Counted from the stretch's first letter, positions 43,232 to 53,296 are shown. The stretch is 64,000 nt of DNA from Sulfobacillus thermotolerans (GCA_002951815.1 CP019454.1:248001-312000), one strand, 5' to 3'. The notes: generated by a model from the letters alone, not told the origin. A program made the numbers and translations.

Positions 43232-43788
43232 TTACGTCTATCGTCAACGGCGTATTACTCATATGGCTAATCCTTGATGTTATTGCCATCATGCGCCATC
43301 GCTTACCATCCACCCAAAACCAGGACAAAGGGAGTTTTCGGGTGATTTGGATGACCGTCGCTGTGGCTTTCCTGCTCGCCGATACTATAGGATTATGGGG
43401 ACGCGCATGGAATCCTCCCATTCCGACAGAGCTAAGAATAGCTGGAATCGCCCTATTAGTCATGGGCATCATTTTCCGCCACTATTCCATTCGGGTCTTA
43501 GGCCGATTTTTTACCCCACAGGTTGTCATCCAAGATCAGCACGCTTTAGTTCGTCACGGGCCATATCGCTGGCTCCGGCACCCGTCGTACACGGGAGCAT
43601 GGATTGCGTTTATAGGGGTAGGCCTGTCGTCTCGCGGTGTCCTGTCATTGTTGGTGTTCACGATCATTCCCTTAACGGGGTTGTTGTACCGAATTCGAGT
43701 GGAAGAATATGCCTTTCACCGAGCATTGGGCACTGCTTATGACGACTATGCGAAGAGTACATGGCGCCTCATTCCCTTTGTCTATTAA
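43228..43788 (+). CDS. isoprenylcysteine carboxyl methyltransferase (ICMT)-family protein
   Basis: A 186-residue membrane methyltransferase-like protein with about five helices. The C-terminal region LVRHGPYRWLRHPSYTGAWIAFIGVGLSS and RIRVEEYAFHRALGTAYDDYAKSTWRLIPFVY is the PEMT/ICMT SAM-binding signature (RHPxYxG, E-x-x-x-x-x-Y-x-x-Y). Bacterial members are mostly of unknown substrate. Coupled to the MarR gene upstream. Confidence 0.82.
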   Translation: MITSIVNGVLLIWLILDVIAIMRHRLPSTQNQDKGSFRVIWMTVAVAFLLADTIGLWGRAWNPPIPTELRIAGIALLVMGIIFRHYSIRVLGRFFTPQVVIQDQHALVRHGPYRWLRHPSYTGAWIAFIGVGLSSRGVLSLLVFTIIPLTGLLYRIRVEEYAFHRALGTAYDDYAKSTWRLIPFVY

Positions 43789-43899
43789 TCGCAAGTTCGG
43801 CCATTGGCCTTTTTTGATTTCCATACTGAGTTCTGGGCCGCAACCTGGACTCTTTCTCCTTGTGGAAATTCAAGGGAAAACGGCACCCGCGAAGAACAG

Positions 43900-44200
43900 C
43901 TACCCATGAACGAACGTGAAATGGTTCGTTGCCGGCGATGTCCTGACGATTCCAATTGACCGACCAAGGGTCAGCGTAGGATATTGATTTATGGGCATGG
44001 AATGAGAGAATTTTCTGGGCAGGTAAGACACCGCCCCTAGACCTCGAGTCATATAACGGATAGTTGTCGGGCGCGGAGCTTGGATCAAATGGCTAAATAT
44101 TTCTGCGTCTTCGGCTCCGCTTGAAGCCATCGTCCGCAATTGCCAAGCTGTTTGATTTAAGCCGATAACATGGGGTTTCGGCGTAGGAGCCTCTCTTCAG
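43900..44200 (-). pseudogene. possible decayed gene remnant
   Basis: The minus-strand frame from about 44190 to 43900 reads as plausible protein (KPHVIGLNQTAWQLRTMASS...), and a second frame just upstream (44200-44220) reads HQFKKLAEERLLRRN, as if one gene had been frameshifted. Further up (44340-44510) pieces such as GPIPKRRQWYSKEYRPLQ and GDPFMATPYYRTMLTP are interrupted by stops. I do not recognise the family. The rest of 43789-44568 has no gene. Confidence 0.3.
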
Positions 44201-44583
44201 CTAATTTTTTGAATTGATGGCGCCTGTCTTCTGGTCCGCAGTATTATTTTAATGATAGCTCGTCGCATCGTGCGGTGCTCGCTATAAGGCGAGCTGCATT
44301 ACGCACCACAAGCGACTGGCATCAATGGCTGTGTTGGCCACAGGCACGGCGGACACTCTCATCGGCATCATAGACAGCTAGCTGGCTCCCACCTTCTCCA
44401 TGGGGTTAGCATCGTCCGGTAGTATGGCGTCGCCATGAATGGATCGCCTTATTGCAGCGGTCGGTATTCCTTGCTGTACCATTGCCGGCGCTTTGGGATG
44501 GGGCCGAATGCGTTGCGTTATTTAGGGTTTTAACAGTTTGCTAAAAGTTTACCTATGGTTACCCATTATTGTATAATTTAGGT

Positions 44584-45213
44584 ATGCATAGAAAACTTGT
44601 CGGCATTCGTGAAGCGGCGGAATTTTTAGGTGTGACCCCATCGACGTTACGTCGATGGGAACACGAAGGAAGGTTGTTGCCCGATGAACGCACAGCGGGT
44701 GGGTATCGGCGTTACGACTTGGCCCGGTTGCGACCTGACCAGTTTCACCGACGCAGCCCGCCTCGCAAAACCGTCGCCTATGCCCGCGTATCGAGCCACG
44801 ACCAGAAAGACGATCTGGAGCGGCAAAAGCCAGTGCTGGAGATCTATTGTGCCCGTCAAGGGTGGACCTTTGAGGTCGTGGCGGATCTCGGATCCGGGAT
44901 GAATTATCACAAAAAGGGTCTCAAGCGCCTCTTAAATGACATCCTCGCCGACCGGGTCGGTCGGCTGGTTGTGACCCATAAGGACCGTCTCGTGCGCTTT
45001 GGGGCGGAGCTCGTCTTTGCGATCTGCGAAGCCAAGCAGGTGGAGGTGGTGATTCTCAATCAAGGCGAGGACACGACCTTTGAGGAAGAGCTGGCTCAAG
45101 ACGTCCTCGAAATAATCACCGTGTTTTCGGCTCGGCTCTACGGCAGCCGCTCCCGCAAGAACCAAAAATTGCTCGACGGCGTGAAACACGCCGTGGAGGA
45201 GGCGTCATCATGA
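44584..45213 (+). CDS. tnpA: IS607 transposase TnpA (serine recombinase)
   Basis: A 209-residue protein: an N-terminal MerR-like helix-turn-helix (VGIREAAEFLGVTPSTLRRW, residues 5-24) and a serine-resolvase catalytic domain with AYARVSSHDQKDDLERQ (Ser nucleophile about residue 68) and GRLVVTHKDRLVRFG. These are the two parts of IS607 transposases. ATG at 44584; a -10-like TATAAT overlaps just upstream (44573-44578). It looks intact. Confidence 0.92.
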   Translation: MHRKLVGIREAAEFLGVTPSTLRRWEHEGRLLPDERTAGGYRRYDLARLRPDQFHRRSPPRKTVAYARVSSHDQKDDLERQKPVLEIYCARQGWTFEVVADLGSGMNYHKKGLKRLLNDILADRVGRLVVTHKDRLVRFGAELVFAICEAKQVEVVILNQGEDTTFEEELAQDVLEIITVFSARLYGSRSRKNQKLLDGVKHAVEEASS

Positions 45214-46398
45214 TTCTGGCCCATAAGATTGCGCTCGACCCGAATAACGTTCAAGAGACGTATTTCCGCAAGGCCGCCGGGACGGCCCGTTTCGCGTACA
45301 ATGGGGCCTTGGATCAGTGGCAACAACAGTTCGACGCATGGAAAGCCGATCCTACGTTGCCCAAGCCGACCGAAGCCGCTCTGCGGCGTCAACTCAATGC
45401 ACTCAAGCGCGACGCCTTCCCCTGGATGCTGGAGGTTACCAAGAACGCCCCCCAGATGGCGATTATGCACTTGGGTCAAGCGTTCAAGAATTTCTTTGCG
45501 GGGATCGCCGAGTATCCCACGTTTAAGAAAAAGGGCCGACACGACAGCTTTACGCTCACCAACGACCCATTCACGGTCAAAGGGCAAAAAGTGCATATGC
45601 CCAAATTAGGCTGGGTGCGCATGCACGAACCGTTGCGATTTATCGGCACAGTGGTAGAAGGCACCGTGTCGCGGACCGCTGATCGCTGGTTTTTGAGCGT
45701 CACCGTCGAACTTCCCGATCCCCCCAGTGTCCGCCGCGAACGCCAAGCGGTAGTCGGCGTGGATTTGGGCGTGTCGGCGTTGGCGACGCTCTCGACCGGA
45801 GAGAAGATCGTGGGACCGAAAGCCTATGCGGACGCCTTGGCACAGCTTCGTCGGTTATCGAAACAATTCAGTCGCCAGATGGAAGTCGCCAAAGTCCGCG
45901 CCGGGCTTCAGCCCGGGCCAGCCCACCCCGAAAGGGATGCCCATGCCCTTGTCCCAGAATATGCGAAAGACGCAGCGGCGCATGGCCCGACTCCATGCGC
46001 GGATTGCGAATATCCGGACGGATGCGTTACACCAACTGACCACCGATCTCGTGCAGCGCTTCGATGTCATGGCCATCGAGGACCTGAACGTCGCCGGGAT
46101 GCTCAAAAATCATCCTCGCGCCCGGGCGATTGCTGATATGGGCTTTGGGGAATTCCGTCGGCAACTCGCATACAAAGCGGCCCAATGCGGGAAAACGGTG
46201 GTCACCGTGAGCCGTTGGTATCCGAGCAGCAAAACGTGTTCCGCGTGTGGATACAAAATGCCGAAAATGCCGCTCGCTATGCGGGAGTGGACGTGCCCAG
46301 AATGTCACACACACCACGACCGCGACATCAATGCGGCGATCAATTTGCGAACCGTGGCCGAGAGTTCGGTGAGGAGCTCCTCACCCGTGTCTGCCTGA
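45210..46398 (+). pseudogene. tnpB: IS607 TnpB RNA-guided nuclease, frameshifted
   Basis: TnpB is the OrfB/Cas12-ancestor nuclease. The first frame (45210-46136) gives the N-terminal helical part and the first RuvC aspartate in VVGVDLGVSALATLS. The homology then continues in the +1 frame to 46398, with VMAIEDLNVAGMLKN (Glu), the zinc ribbon CSACGY...CPEC and HDRDINAAINL (last Asp). Dropping one G from the GGG at 45915-45917 joins the frames as AGLQPGQPTPKGMPMPLS, a normal TnpB linker. All catalytic residues are otherwise present, so inactivation is recent, or a sequencing error. It starts inside tnpA (ATGA). Confidence 0.88.
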
Positions 46399-46802
46399 CG
46401 GCAGACCTGCTCGGTGACAGCCTGTGGAGTGCCCGCCCGTGGACGACCGGCCAATGGCCCTAAGAAGCGGTGGCATGATGACACAGGAAGGTGGCTCCGT
46501 TTGATCAATTGATAAACGATGATCAGACTTGGATAAGTCCATCAGAACGGCTTGGGGTATCGGCGGTGACCACAATTGTGCTAGCATTTGTCGCTGCCAG
46601 GGGCGAGTATGCGGAACAAGCGTCCAAAGGATTTTGAGGCGCGCCATCACCGAGCAGTTGGTGATTGGTCCGGTGCTTGGGGGAAGCGAATTTATCAGGC
46701 CAAGGCAAGATCGGTATACCGGCCGTCGGATTAATTGTGCATCGAACAACAACCCTTGGGACTCATAGAACTGCGTTTTAACCACGCAAAGCGAGGCGAT
46801 TT
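46399..46802. other. gene-free region after tnpB
   Basis: No supported gene. The first 100 bp probably include the right end of the IS element and any omega-RNA scaffold 3' end; I could not define it. A minus-strand frame (46381-46785) has no family and overlaps tnpB, so it is not called. Confidence 0.4.
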
Positions 46803-48941
46803 ATGACAAAGACAATGATGCGGACCCTCACGCTAAATGACTTCTATTTATTGAAGCCGGTGAAAGAAGTTGCATTATCACCGGATGGGCGCTTGGTGGC
46901 CTATATCCAGCAGCAGGTTCTTAAAGATGAAAACGATTATACAAACAATTTGTGGGTGACAGCCACGAATGGACAGGAAAGGCCCCATCAATTGAGTCGT
47001 CATCATGTGACTGACAGGATGCCCAGATGGTCTCCCGATGGCCGATATCTCGCGATTTTGTCAAAACGTTCGCCGGATCTGACTTATAAGAGGGGGTCTA
47101 GTGGGGAGGAGCAGACCAAGGACGCCGTCGACCAAATCTGGGTGTACGACATGCAGTGGGGCGGCGAGCCACGGCAATTGACCAACCGGGACCAAGGCGT
47201 GGCCTCGTTCGATTGGGCTCCCGACAGCCGCCGCATCGTATTTGCGAGCCGAGATCCCTCTGAGGAGGAGGCGGCTTATCTTAAAAGTCTCAAAGACAAG
47301 AAAGGACCCGGGCCTTGGGTGCTAGATCGTGTGCAACATAAGTACGATGGGGAAGGATACCTTGATGGGGTGCAGACCCACCTGTTTCTTCTCGAGTGCG
47401 AGACTGGCGAGGTGCGCCAGCTAACCTTTGGCCAGGCGAGTGAACTGGAGCCGCGGTGGTCGCCCGACGGGCAATGGATTCTTTTTCAATCTAATCGAAC
47501 GGGTGACGCGGATAACAATCGACGCACAGATTTATGGCTGATGAATCTCCACGAGGACCAAACTTACCGACTGACGTGGGGTGATGTTGACGCCCAGCAA
47601 GGCATCTTTAGTCCCGACGGGCAGGAGGTTTGGTTCATCTCGTCCGCCGAACCGGAAAACAACTATGTGCTGCCGCGGCTATGGCGCATAGCCCTAAAGA
47701 ATGCGGAACGGGTGCAGGATTTTTCACACTATATTGGACAAGGATGGAGGACGATTGGCGGAATTGTGCCCGATGTTTGGAACGGAGATCCTGTCGCCAA
47801 TGCGCGTGTCTATCCCGTGCCCGTGAAACATAGTGCCATGATACAGATATCGCCGTCTTTTGATGGCACCGTGGATGGACCGCTGCGTTGGCATCGTGAT
47901 GGACGGCTGTTGACGGTGGCGTCGATGGCTGGTCAAGCAAAATTGGTGGCGTTCTCCATGGATGGCACCTGGGACGTGTTGTATCCTACAGAACGTATGG
48001 GTACAGTCTATAGCTTTGATGTGCGCGCCGAAACGGTGGTGCTGCTTATGGGCTTGCCCCACACGGGACCGGAGATTTTTGTCTGGGGGCCAGACGGTCT
48101 AGGGCCGCAATTAAGTCAAGGATCCAGCCAGTGGCTGTCGCAGCGCAAATTGGGAACCTTTCAATGGATTCGCTATCCGGACCACGATGGAGCGATGATT
48201 GAGGCCTTAGTGCTGTTCCCGCCTAATTTTGACCGTCGCGAAGGCCCCGCTCCTCTATTAGTATCCATTCACGGGGGCCCGATGTCTTATGATGCGCCGG
48301 AGTTTGAATTTGACAGCCAATATTGGGCGGGGCGCGGTTTTGTGGTCCTTCAGGTCAATTACCGGGGCTCTACGTCGTATGGAGAAGCCTTTTGCCAGGC
48401 AATCCAAGGCGTATGGGGACCCAAAGAGCATGATGATGTGATGTGTGGTGTCGACTATGTGGTGGAACAAGGATGGGTTGATCCGAACCGTCTCTACTGC
48501 ACCGGATTTTCCATGGGAGGCATTATGACGACATGGGCCGTTGGCCACACGAACCGATTTCGTGCGGCTGTCACCGAACATGGCTTGTTTGACTATCGCT
48601 CGGCCTTTGGTACCGACGACTGCCATTTGTGGTGGCAAGATGACATGGGCGTTCCCTGGCAAAATCCGCAACAATACTATGACTCCTCCCCGGCTAGTGC
48701 CTTGACAGCAATCAAGACACCTCTGCTGATTACCGCAGGAGAGTGGGATTGGCGTTGTCCGTTGAGCCAGGCCGAACAGCTTTATGTGGCGTTAAAGAAG
48801 CGAGGCGTACCCACGGAGCTGGTGATTTATCCTAAAGAGCATCATGAAGCTGATTCGCAGCCTGCTCGGGCCATAGACCGTTTAGCACGCATTGATCGAT
48901 GGTTTGCTAGGTGGGGAGCAGGTATTGAGCAGGATCAGTGA
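46803..48941 (+). CDS. S9-family prolyl oligopeptidase/acylaminoacyl peptidase
   Basis: A cytosolic serine peptidase of 712 residues. The N-terminal beta-propeller has repeated WSPDG blades (RMPRWSPDGRYL, FDWAPDSRR, EPRWSPDGQWI, GIFSPDGQEV). The C-terminal alpha/beta hydrolase has GGPMSYDAPEF, CTGFSMGGIMTTW (Ser about residue 570), ITAGEWDWRCPLSQ (Asp) and YPKEHHEADSQP (His). It likely degrades short peptides. ATG at 46803 has CGAGGCG upstream. It is alone, next to a peptide-binding lipoprotein on the opposite strand, consistent with peptide use. Confidence 0.9.
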   Translation: MTKTMMRTLTLNDFYLLKPVKEVALSPDGRLVAYIQQQVLKDENDYTNNLWVTATNGQERPHQLSRHHVTDRMPRWSPDGRYLAILSKRSPDLTYKRGSSGEEQTKDAVDQIWVYDMQWGGEPRQLTNRDQGVASFDWAPDSRRIVFASRDPSEEEAAYLKSLKDKKGPGPWVLDRVQHKYDGEGYLDGVQTHLFLLECETGEVRQLTFGQASELEPRWSPDGQWILFQSNRTGDADNNRRTDLWLMNLHEDQTYRLTWGDVDAQQGIFSPDGQEVWFISSAEPENNYVLPRLWRIALKNAERVQDFSHYIGQGWRTIGGIVPDVWNGDPVANARVYPVPVKHSAMIQISPSFDGTVDGPLRWHRDGRLLTVASMAGQAKLVAFSMDGTWDVLYPTERMGTVYSFDVRAETVVLLMGLPHTGPEIFVWGPDGLGPQLSQGSSQWLSQRKLGTFQWIRYPDHDGAMIEALVLFPPNFDRREGPAPLLVSIHGGPMSYDAPEFEFDSQYWAGRGFVVLQVNYRGSTSYGEAFCQAIQGVWGPKEHDDVMCGVDYVVEQGWVDPNRLYCTGFSMGGIMTTWAVGHTNRFRAAVTEHGLFDYRSAFGTDDCHLWWQDDMGVPWQNPQQYYDSSPASALTAIKTPLLITAGEWDWRCPLSQAEQLYVALKKRGVPTELVIYPKEHHEADSQPARAIDRLARIDRWFARWGAGIEQDQ

Positions 48942-49078
48942 TGCGGAGGCCGACTTGGTGGGTTTTAAGCCAGCGGGCCTAAACACGGGAATCCAGGGCT
49001 GCGCTTACGGTGCCGAAGGGTTTCACAGGGTAAAGACAGCGGAATAAGGAGACCTACGGCGTAAGGTCGAAAGTACAC

Positions 49079-49101
49079 GCCCTCAGAAACACTCTGAGGG
49101 C
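49079..49101 (-). terminator. hairpin between convergent genes
   Basis: GCCCTCAGA/TCTGAGGGC (49079-49087 with 49093-49101), 5-nt loop. No long T run; could serve either flanking transcript. The gap 48942-49118 otherwise has no gene. Confidence 0.5.
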
Positions 49102-49118
49102 GCATACTGCAACGAACG

Positions 49119-50840
49119 TCAATGCGAAATCCACCAATGACTGGGAAAGATCACGCCCCCAATCGGGTTGTAGTCTGTCAATGTTCCGTGTAAATTCTTG
49201 GCATGCACCACCAACGCGGGAAACTCTGGCAAGTAAATCACTGCGGGTAACTGCTTAGCCGCATAGTCTTCATAGGCATACATCCGCTGAATAGCTTGTT
49301 TGGTTGTTCCGGGAGCATAGGTGGCGTCAATCAGATGATTCATGGTTCGGCTGGAATAGCTACCGGAGTTTTCGGCAGCTCCTGTCTTAAACAGCACACC
49401 CCCAGAAGGATAGCCGGAAGCGTATCCCCATCCGCCATTCCAGTTCAAGACTTGCCATTGAGAGGCGTTGCTAGGACTATAGCTGACCACCGTATTGAAC
49501 TGCTGATATTCGATATGGCATACGATGCCTTCCTGAGCCCACCCTTGCTGTAGGATTTGGTCGATATGGTCGTAGCTGGTGCTGCCGGACGCGGCAAACA
49601 TCGTGAACTCCAACTTGATACCATGTTTAGTCATCACGCCGTTGACTTCGTGCCACCCCGCTGCTTCTAGAATCTTTTTGCCACGCGCTGGATTATAGGC
49701 ATACGGGTCATGCGCTAATGCCGGATCGACAAACATGTTCTGGGGCTTGGGCGCCAAGGTCGTGTCATCAATCACACCGTAGCCGTGATAGACGGCGTCA
49801 ATGATCCCCGGCTGATTGACACCTAATTGAAGCGCCTGGCGGACAGGCAGTTCATCAAAAGCCTTTCCAACGCCGTCTGGGGCTTTGGGACTCATATTGA
49901 GTTGGATGTAGTTAAATCCTAGCGAATATAAAGGAGTCAGTACGTCATTGGTCAATTCATTGCGTACACCCAACAAAGCGGCAGGAAGATAGCCGTAGTT
50001 GACGGTGCCTTCTTTGAGTGCAGTAAATTCCGCCGATGAGGACGTTTCGTATTGAAAGATGACCTTTTTGACATAGGACTTATGGCCATCGTAATGGGGA
50101 TTGGGAACATAAGCCCAATAACTATTGGTCGCTGAGGAGTGAAATTGGTAGGGACCATCCACGACTTGGTAAACCGCGTTATTGGGGGCATTAGACACGT
50201 TTTGGATGAACTGCATTTCCTTGCTCATATTATTTGGATACTTATCCCACACGGACTCAGGCACTGGGTAGATTTGACCAATTCCGTTGCGAACAAACCA
50301 TTGTTGGCTGCTTGGATGCTGCAGGGTAAATTGTATGGTGTAAGGACCTGTGGCTACGACGCTTTTCCATAGGGTAGGTACACCGCCCGATCCTGACCCG
50401 GCAAAAGACCAAGCGTAATTGACATTGCTTTGGCTGCCGGCATTCATAATCTGCCATGTGAAGACCACATCTTTGGCGGTCACCGGATGCCCATTGGACC
50501 AATGCCACTTTTTGTTCAATTTCACCGTGTACACTGTGCCCTGGCGATTCCAGGTGACAGAGGATGCCAGGCAGTGACGGGGATCAAACTGGTCTTTGCT
50601 GTTAAAGTACAGCAAAGGCTCGTAGCTCATATCATCAATTTCCGAGTTAATCGTTGTGTCCGCGGTCAAGGACAATTCAGGAAAAAACCAGTTAGGTGAC
50701 GTTTGCGCGGCCAGCGCAATGACGACGGTGCCGCCTGATTGCGGAGATGCGGTGGTAGGGGTCGAGTCCGACCCGGATCCGCAACCAGCGGCAACCAATG
50801 ATAGAATGCTGAGAGCCCCCAGCATAGTCCATTTGCGCAT
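49119..50840 (-). CDS. peptide ABC transporter substrate-binding lipoprotein
   Basis: An extracytoplasmic solute-binding protein of family 5 (OppA/DppA type), 573 residues. A signal peptide with lipobox LVAAGC (Cys about residue 20) is followed by WNRQGTVYTVKLNKKWHWSNGHPVTAKDVVFTWQ, the family signature (residues about 97-130), and LPVRQALQLGVNQPGII. ATG at 50840 has AAAGGAGGAGG upstream. No permease or ATPase genes are next to it, so it may use a transporter encoded elsewhere, or act as a sensor. Peptide binding is likely; other ligands (nickel, sugars) are possible in this family. Confidence 0.88.
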   Translation of the reverse strand: MRKWTMLGALSILSLVAAGCGSGSDSTPTTASPQSGGTVVIALAAQTSPNWFFPELSLTADTTINSEIDDMSYEPLLYFNSKDQFDPRHCLASSVTWNRQGTVYTVKLNKKWHWSNGHPVTAKDVVFTWQIMNAGSQSNVNYAWSFAGSGSGGVPTLWKSVVATGPYTIQFTLQHPSSQQWFVRNGIGQIYPVPESVWDKYPNNMSKEMQFIQNVSNAPNNAVYQVVDGPYQFHSSATNSYWAYVPNPHYDGHKSYVKKVIFQYETSSSAEFTALKEGTVNYGYLPAALLGVRNELTNDVLTPLYSLGFNYIQLNMSPKAPDGVGKAFDELPVRQALQLGVNQPGIIDAVYHGYGVIDDTTLAPKPQNMFVDPALAHDPYAYNPARGKKILEAAGWHEVNGVMTKHGIKLEFTMFAASGSTSYDHIDQILQQGWAQEGIVCHIEYQQFNTVVSYSPSNASQWQVLNWNGGWGYASGYPSGGVLFKTGAAENSGSYSSRTMNHLIDATYAPGTTKQAIQRMYAYEDYAAKQLPAVIYLPEFPALVVHAKNLHGTLTDYNPIGGVIFPSHWWISH

Positions 50841-51253
50841 AGATCCTCCTCCTTTCCTTCGGGAGCTCTTGTGAGAACTCTCTGTGGATTGTCGGTAATT
50901 CGCTAAAGCACTAAAGAATTCCTGCTAAACGGGAATTTTTGTTGCATTTTTCCGGAAATTGTCTGCTGCGTACGGAGCAACCGTCGTACTAGTGCAACGG
51001 ATAACAGTGATTACGGGCTATTAATGCCGGGTTAAGCTCGGCGGTGAGTTTCTCCTGCCTCGGTTGCTGTCTGGGCAAAGACTTCTTACTTTGGGCCTGT
51101 TGTGGTTTATGGCATTGAGGAATTTCTCATATTGGTTTTGTATAAGGTTATCAACGTTGAGAAATGGGATTGGTGGTAATTTTTTATGGGCCAACAAGAA
51201 TGAAGACAAACCGTTTACAATAAGTAGAGAACACAACAAGGGGGACACCACGC
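50841..51253. other. divergent intergenic region
   Basis: About 410 bp between the divergent lipoprotein and PBP2 genes. It holds the ribosome-binding sites of both, a six-base inverted repeat AATTCC/GGAATT (50917-50922 and 50932-50937) and A+T-rich DNA (51110-51220) with a TACAAT about 35 bp before PBP2. I see no gene in it. Confidence 0.45.
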
Positions 51254-53200
51254 ATGGTCAACCGTCAGACCCGTAACCGCAGTATCGTCTTGATGGCGTT
51301 GGTTACGGCCGCATTTGGAGTGGTCGGAACGCGGTTTTGGTATCTGCAAGTCAAAGAGGGCGCCCATTATCAGACGTTGGCGCAAGCTGATACGTTACGC
51401 AAGCTACCTATTCCAGCGCCTCGAGGTAATATTGTGACTGCGGACGGCAAGGTAGTCGCCACGTCTCGGCCGTCCTGGACACTGTACTACCTCGCCAACG
51501 GACAACCAATGCCGTCTGCGGAACTCAACTTGCTGAGCCAAGAGTTGGGGCAATCCCCGGCGTCTCTCAAAAAGGTCATTGCCCAACAGCTATCTCAGTT
51601 GCCAGCTTATGATCCTCTGGTCATTACCTCTGGACTGACGGCGGCGGAAATGACCAAGATCGAAGAGAATATCAATAACTTGCCGAACTTACGCATCCAG
51701 CCGATTGCGGTGCGATATTATCCCTACGGCAATCTCATGGGGAATATTATTGGCTATACGTCACGTATCAATGCGGCGGAGTATCAGCAGTTAAAAAATA
51801 AAGGGTTTTCGATGACGTCCATTGTGGGCGCGGCCGGGCTTGAACAAGAATACAATCAATATTTGCATGGGCATGCGGGAGGCGAGTACGCCGAGGTTAA
51901 CCGTCAAGGTCAACTGCAAAAGCTGTTAAGCAAATCGGGACCGGTTCCTGGGGATACCCTGCATTTGACTATTAACTGGCGACTTGAGGAGACAGCGCAA
52001 AACTCCTTAGCGTTTGTCATGAAGGCGATGCAAAATTCACGCGTGCCATTTTCCCATAGTACGGGCGCAGTGCAAGGCGCGGTGATCGCTATGAACCCCA
52101 ATAACGGGGACATTTTGGCGATGGCGAGTTTGCCCACGTATAACCCGAATAAGCTGATTCCGACTGATCCCAAGGAATACAGCAGCTATTATGCGAAGTT
52201 AATGTCCAGTCCGCTCGTGAAAGAGGGCATTAGCCCTTTTATCAATGAGGCCATTTCGGGATGGTTTGCTCCAGGTTCCGTCTTCAAACCGATTATGGCG
52301 ATTGCAGCCTTAGGATCAGGCGTGGTGACCCCGACGACGGAAATTTTTGATCCCGGCTATTTCCCGAAAGACCATGCGTTTGGCAACTGGTATGCGCCAG
52401 GCTTTGGATGGTTAAATATCGAGCAAGCGCTAGGACTGTCAGACGACGTATTTTTCTACTATATGGGCTATGATATGGGCATTCAGACTATGGACCACTG
52501 GATGCGGACATTTTTGCTGAATAAGCCCACAGGGATTGACTTGCCGGATGAAATAACGAGCCAGATTCCGACACCGAAGCGGTTGGCGGCATCAGGACAG
52601 GGACCTTGGACGTGGGGATGGAACTTAAACACCGTCATCGGCCAGGGGATTGCCCGCTATACGCTGATTGCTTTAGCCCGAGCCGACTCGGCTATTGCCA
52701 ATGGCGGGACATTGTATTGGCCGCATTTGGTCAGTGAAATTACGACTCCTACCGGGAAAGTCGTTAAGACCTTTAAACCCGTTGTGCAGGGCAAGGTGAA
52801 TGTTCCCTATTCAGACTTTCATACCGTTCATGTTGGCATGGAGATGTCAGCCCAAGATCCTGATATCGCTAAAGGAGTGTCCGGAACCGGGTATGGGGCG
52901 CTTGCGGGGCTTCCCGTGCCCGTCGCTTCCAAAACCGGAACGGCGCAGGTGGTGGGCCAGTCCAACAACTATAACGCCTTTTTCCTCACGTATGGTCCCA
53001 TGCCTCACCCAACCATTTTGATTTTAGTGTATATCCGGGAAGGCAACTGGGGAGCCGATTCGGGGTTTGTTGCACGCGCCATTTATGATCAGTACTTCAA
53101 GATTCAAGATCCCAAAGCCCAGCCGCTCTTCCAGAGTGTCTATGGGTTAAATTGGAAGTGGCCGTTTGGGTATCAAAAGCCCCCGGCGCCTAAATATTAA
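51254..53200 (+). CDS. penicillin-binding protein 2 (transpeptidase, PBP2/MrdA-like)
   Basis: Bitopic peptidoglycan transpeptidase of 648 residues. One membrane helix (IVLMALVTAAFGVVGTRFWYLQ, residues 10-31), a dimerisation/pedestal region (LPIPAPRGNIVTADGKVVA) and a penicillin-binding domain with FAPGSVFKPIMA (SxxK serine about residue 341), LSDDVFFYYMG (SxN replaced by SxD, as often seen in elongation PBP2s) and VASKTGTAQVV (KTGT). ATG at 51254 has AGGGGGAC upstream. No mre or rodA genes are adjacent. It could act in elongation or in spore wall synthesis (SpoVD-like); the SxD motif favours the PBP2 type. Confidence 0.88.
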   Translation: MVNRQTRNRSIVLMALVTAAFGVVGTRFWYLQVKEGAHYQTLAQADTLRKLPIPAPRGNIVTADGKVVATSRPSWTLYYLANGQPMPSAELNLLSQELGQSPASLKKVIAQQLSQLPAYDPLVITSGLTAAEMTKIEENINNLPNLRIQPIAVRYYPYGNLMGNIIGYTSRINAAEYQQLKNKGFSMTSIVGAAGLEQEYNQYLHGHAGGEYAEVNRQGQLQKLLSKSGPVPGDTLHLTINWRLEETAQNSLAFVMKAMQNSRVPFSHSTGAVQGAVIAMNPNNGDILAMASLPTYNPNKLIPTDPKEYSSYYAKLMSSPLVKEGISPFINEAISGWFAPGSVFKPIMAIAALGSGVVTPTTEIFDPGYFPKDHAFGNWYAPGFGWLNIEQALGLSDDVFFYYMGYDMGIQTMDHWMRTFLLNKPTGIDLPDEITSQIPTPKRLAASGQGPWTWGWNLNTVIGQGIARYTLIALARADSAIANGGTLYWPHLVSEITTPTGKVVKTFKPVVQGKVNVPYSDFHTVHVGMEMSAQDPDIAKGVSGTGYGALAGLPVPVASKTGTAQVVGQSNNYNAFFLTYGPMPHPTILILVYIREGNWGADSGFVARAIYDQYFKIQDPKAQPLFQSVYGLNWKWPFGYQKPPAPKY

Positions 53201-53296
53201 TGGAGTGTCTCCGTACTGTATGATTGATAGGCCATTGTGCCTCCCTGAATGAATATGAACGCGCCCGATTTCGGTCCGGTTGTTCATCACGTGGCC

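Larger units (their letters stand above)
44569..46398 (+). mobile_element. IS607-family element (tnpA + broken tnpB)
   Basis: The serine-recombinase tnpA and RNA-guided-nuclease-type tnpB overlap by 4 nt, the classic IS607 layout. No terminal inverted repeats are expected for this family and I could not fix the exact ends; the true element probably extends some tens of bp on each side, with the right end just downstream of tnpB. It lies in a gene-poor zone between the MarR/ICMT operon and an S9 peptidase. Confidence 0.85.

Noticed and set aside
45210-46398. TnpB split as a programmed +1 frameshift
   Set aside because: TnpB genes are not known to use frameshifting and no slippery site or stop-codon context is visible; mutation or sequencing error is simpler.
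46381-46785. Minus-strand 134-residue frame
   Set aside because: Overlaps tnpB, has no start signal and no family; probably chance.
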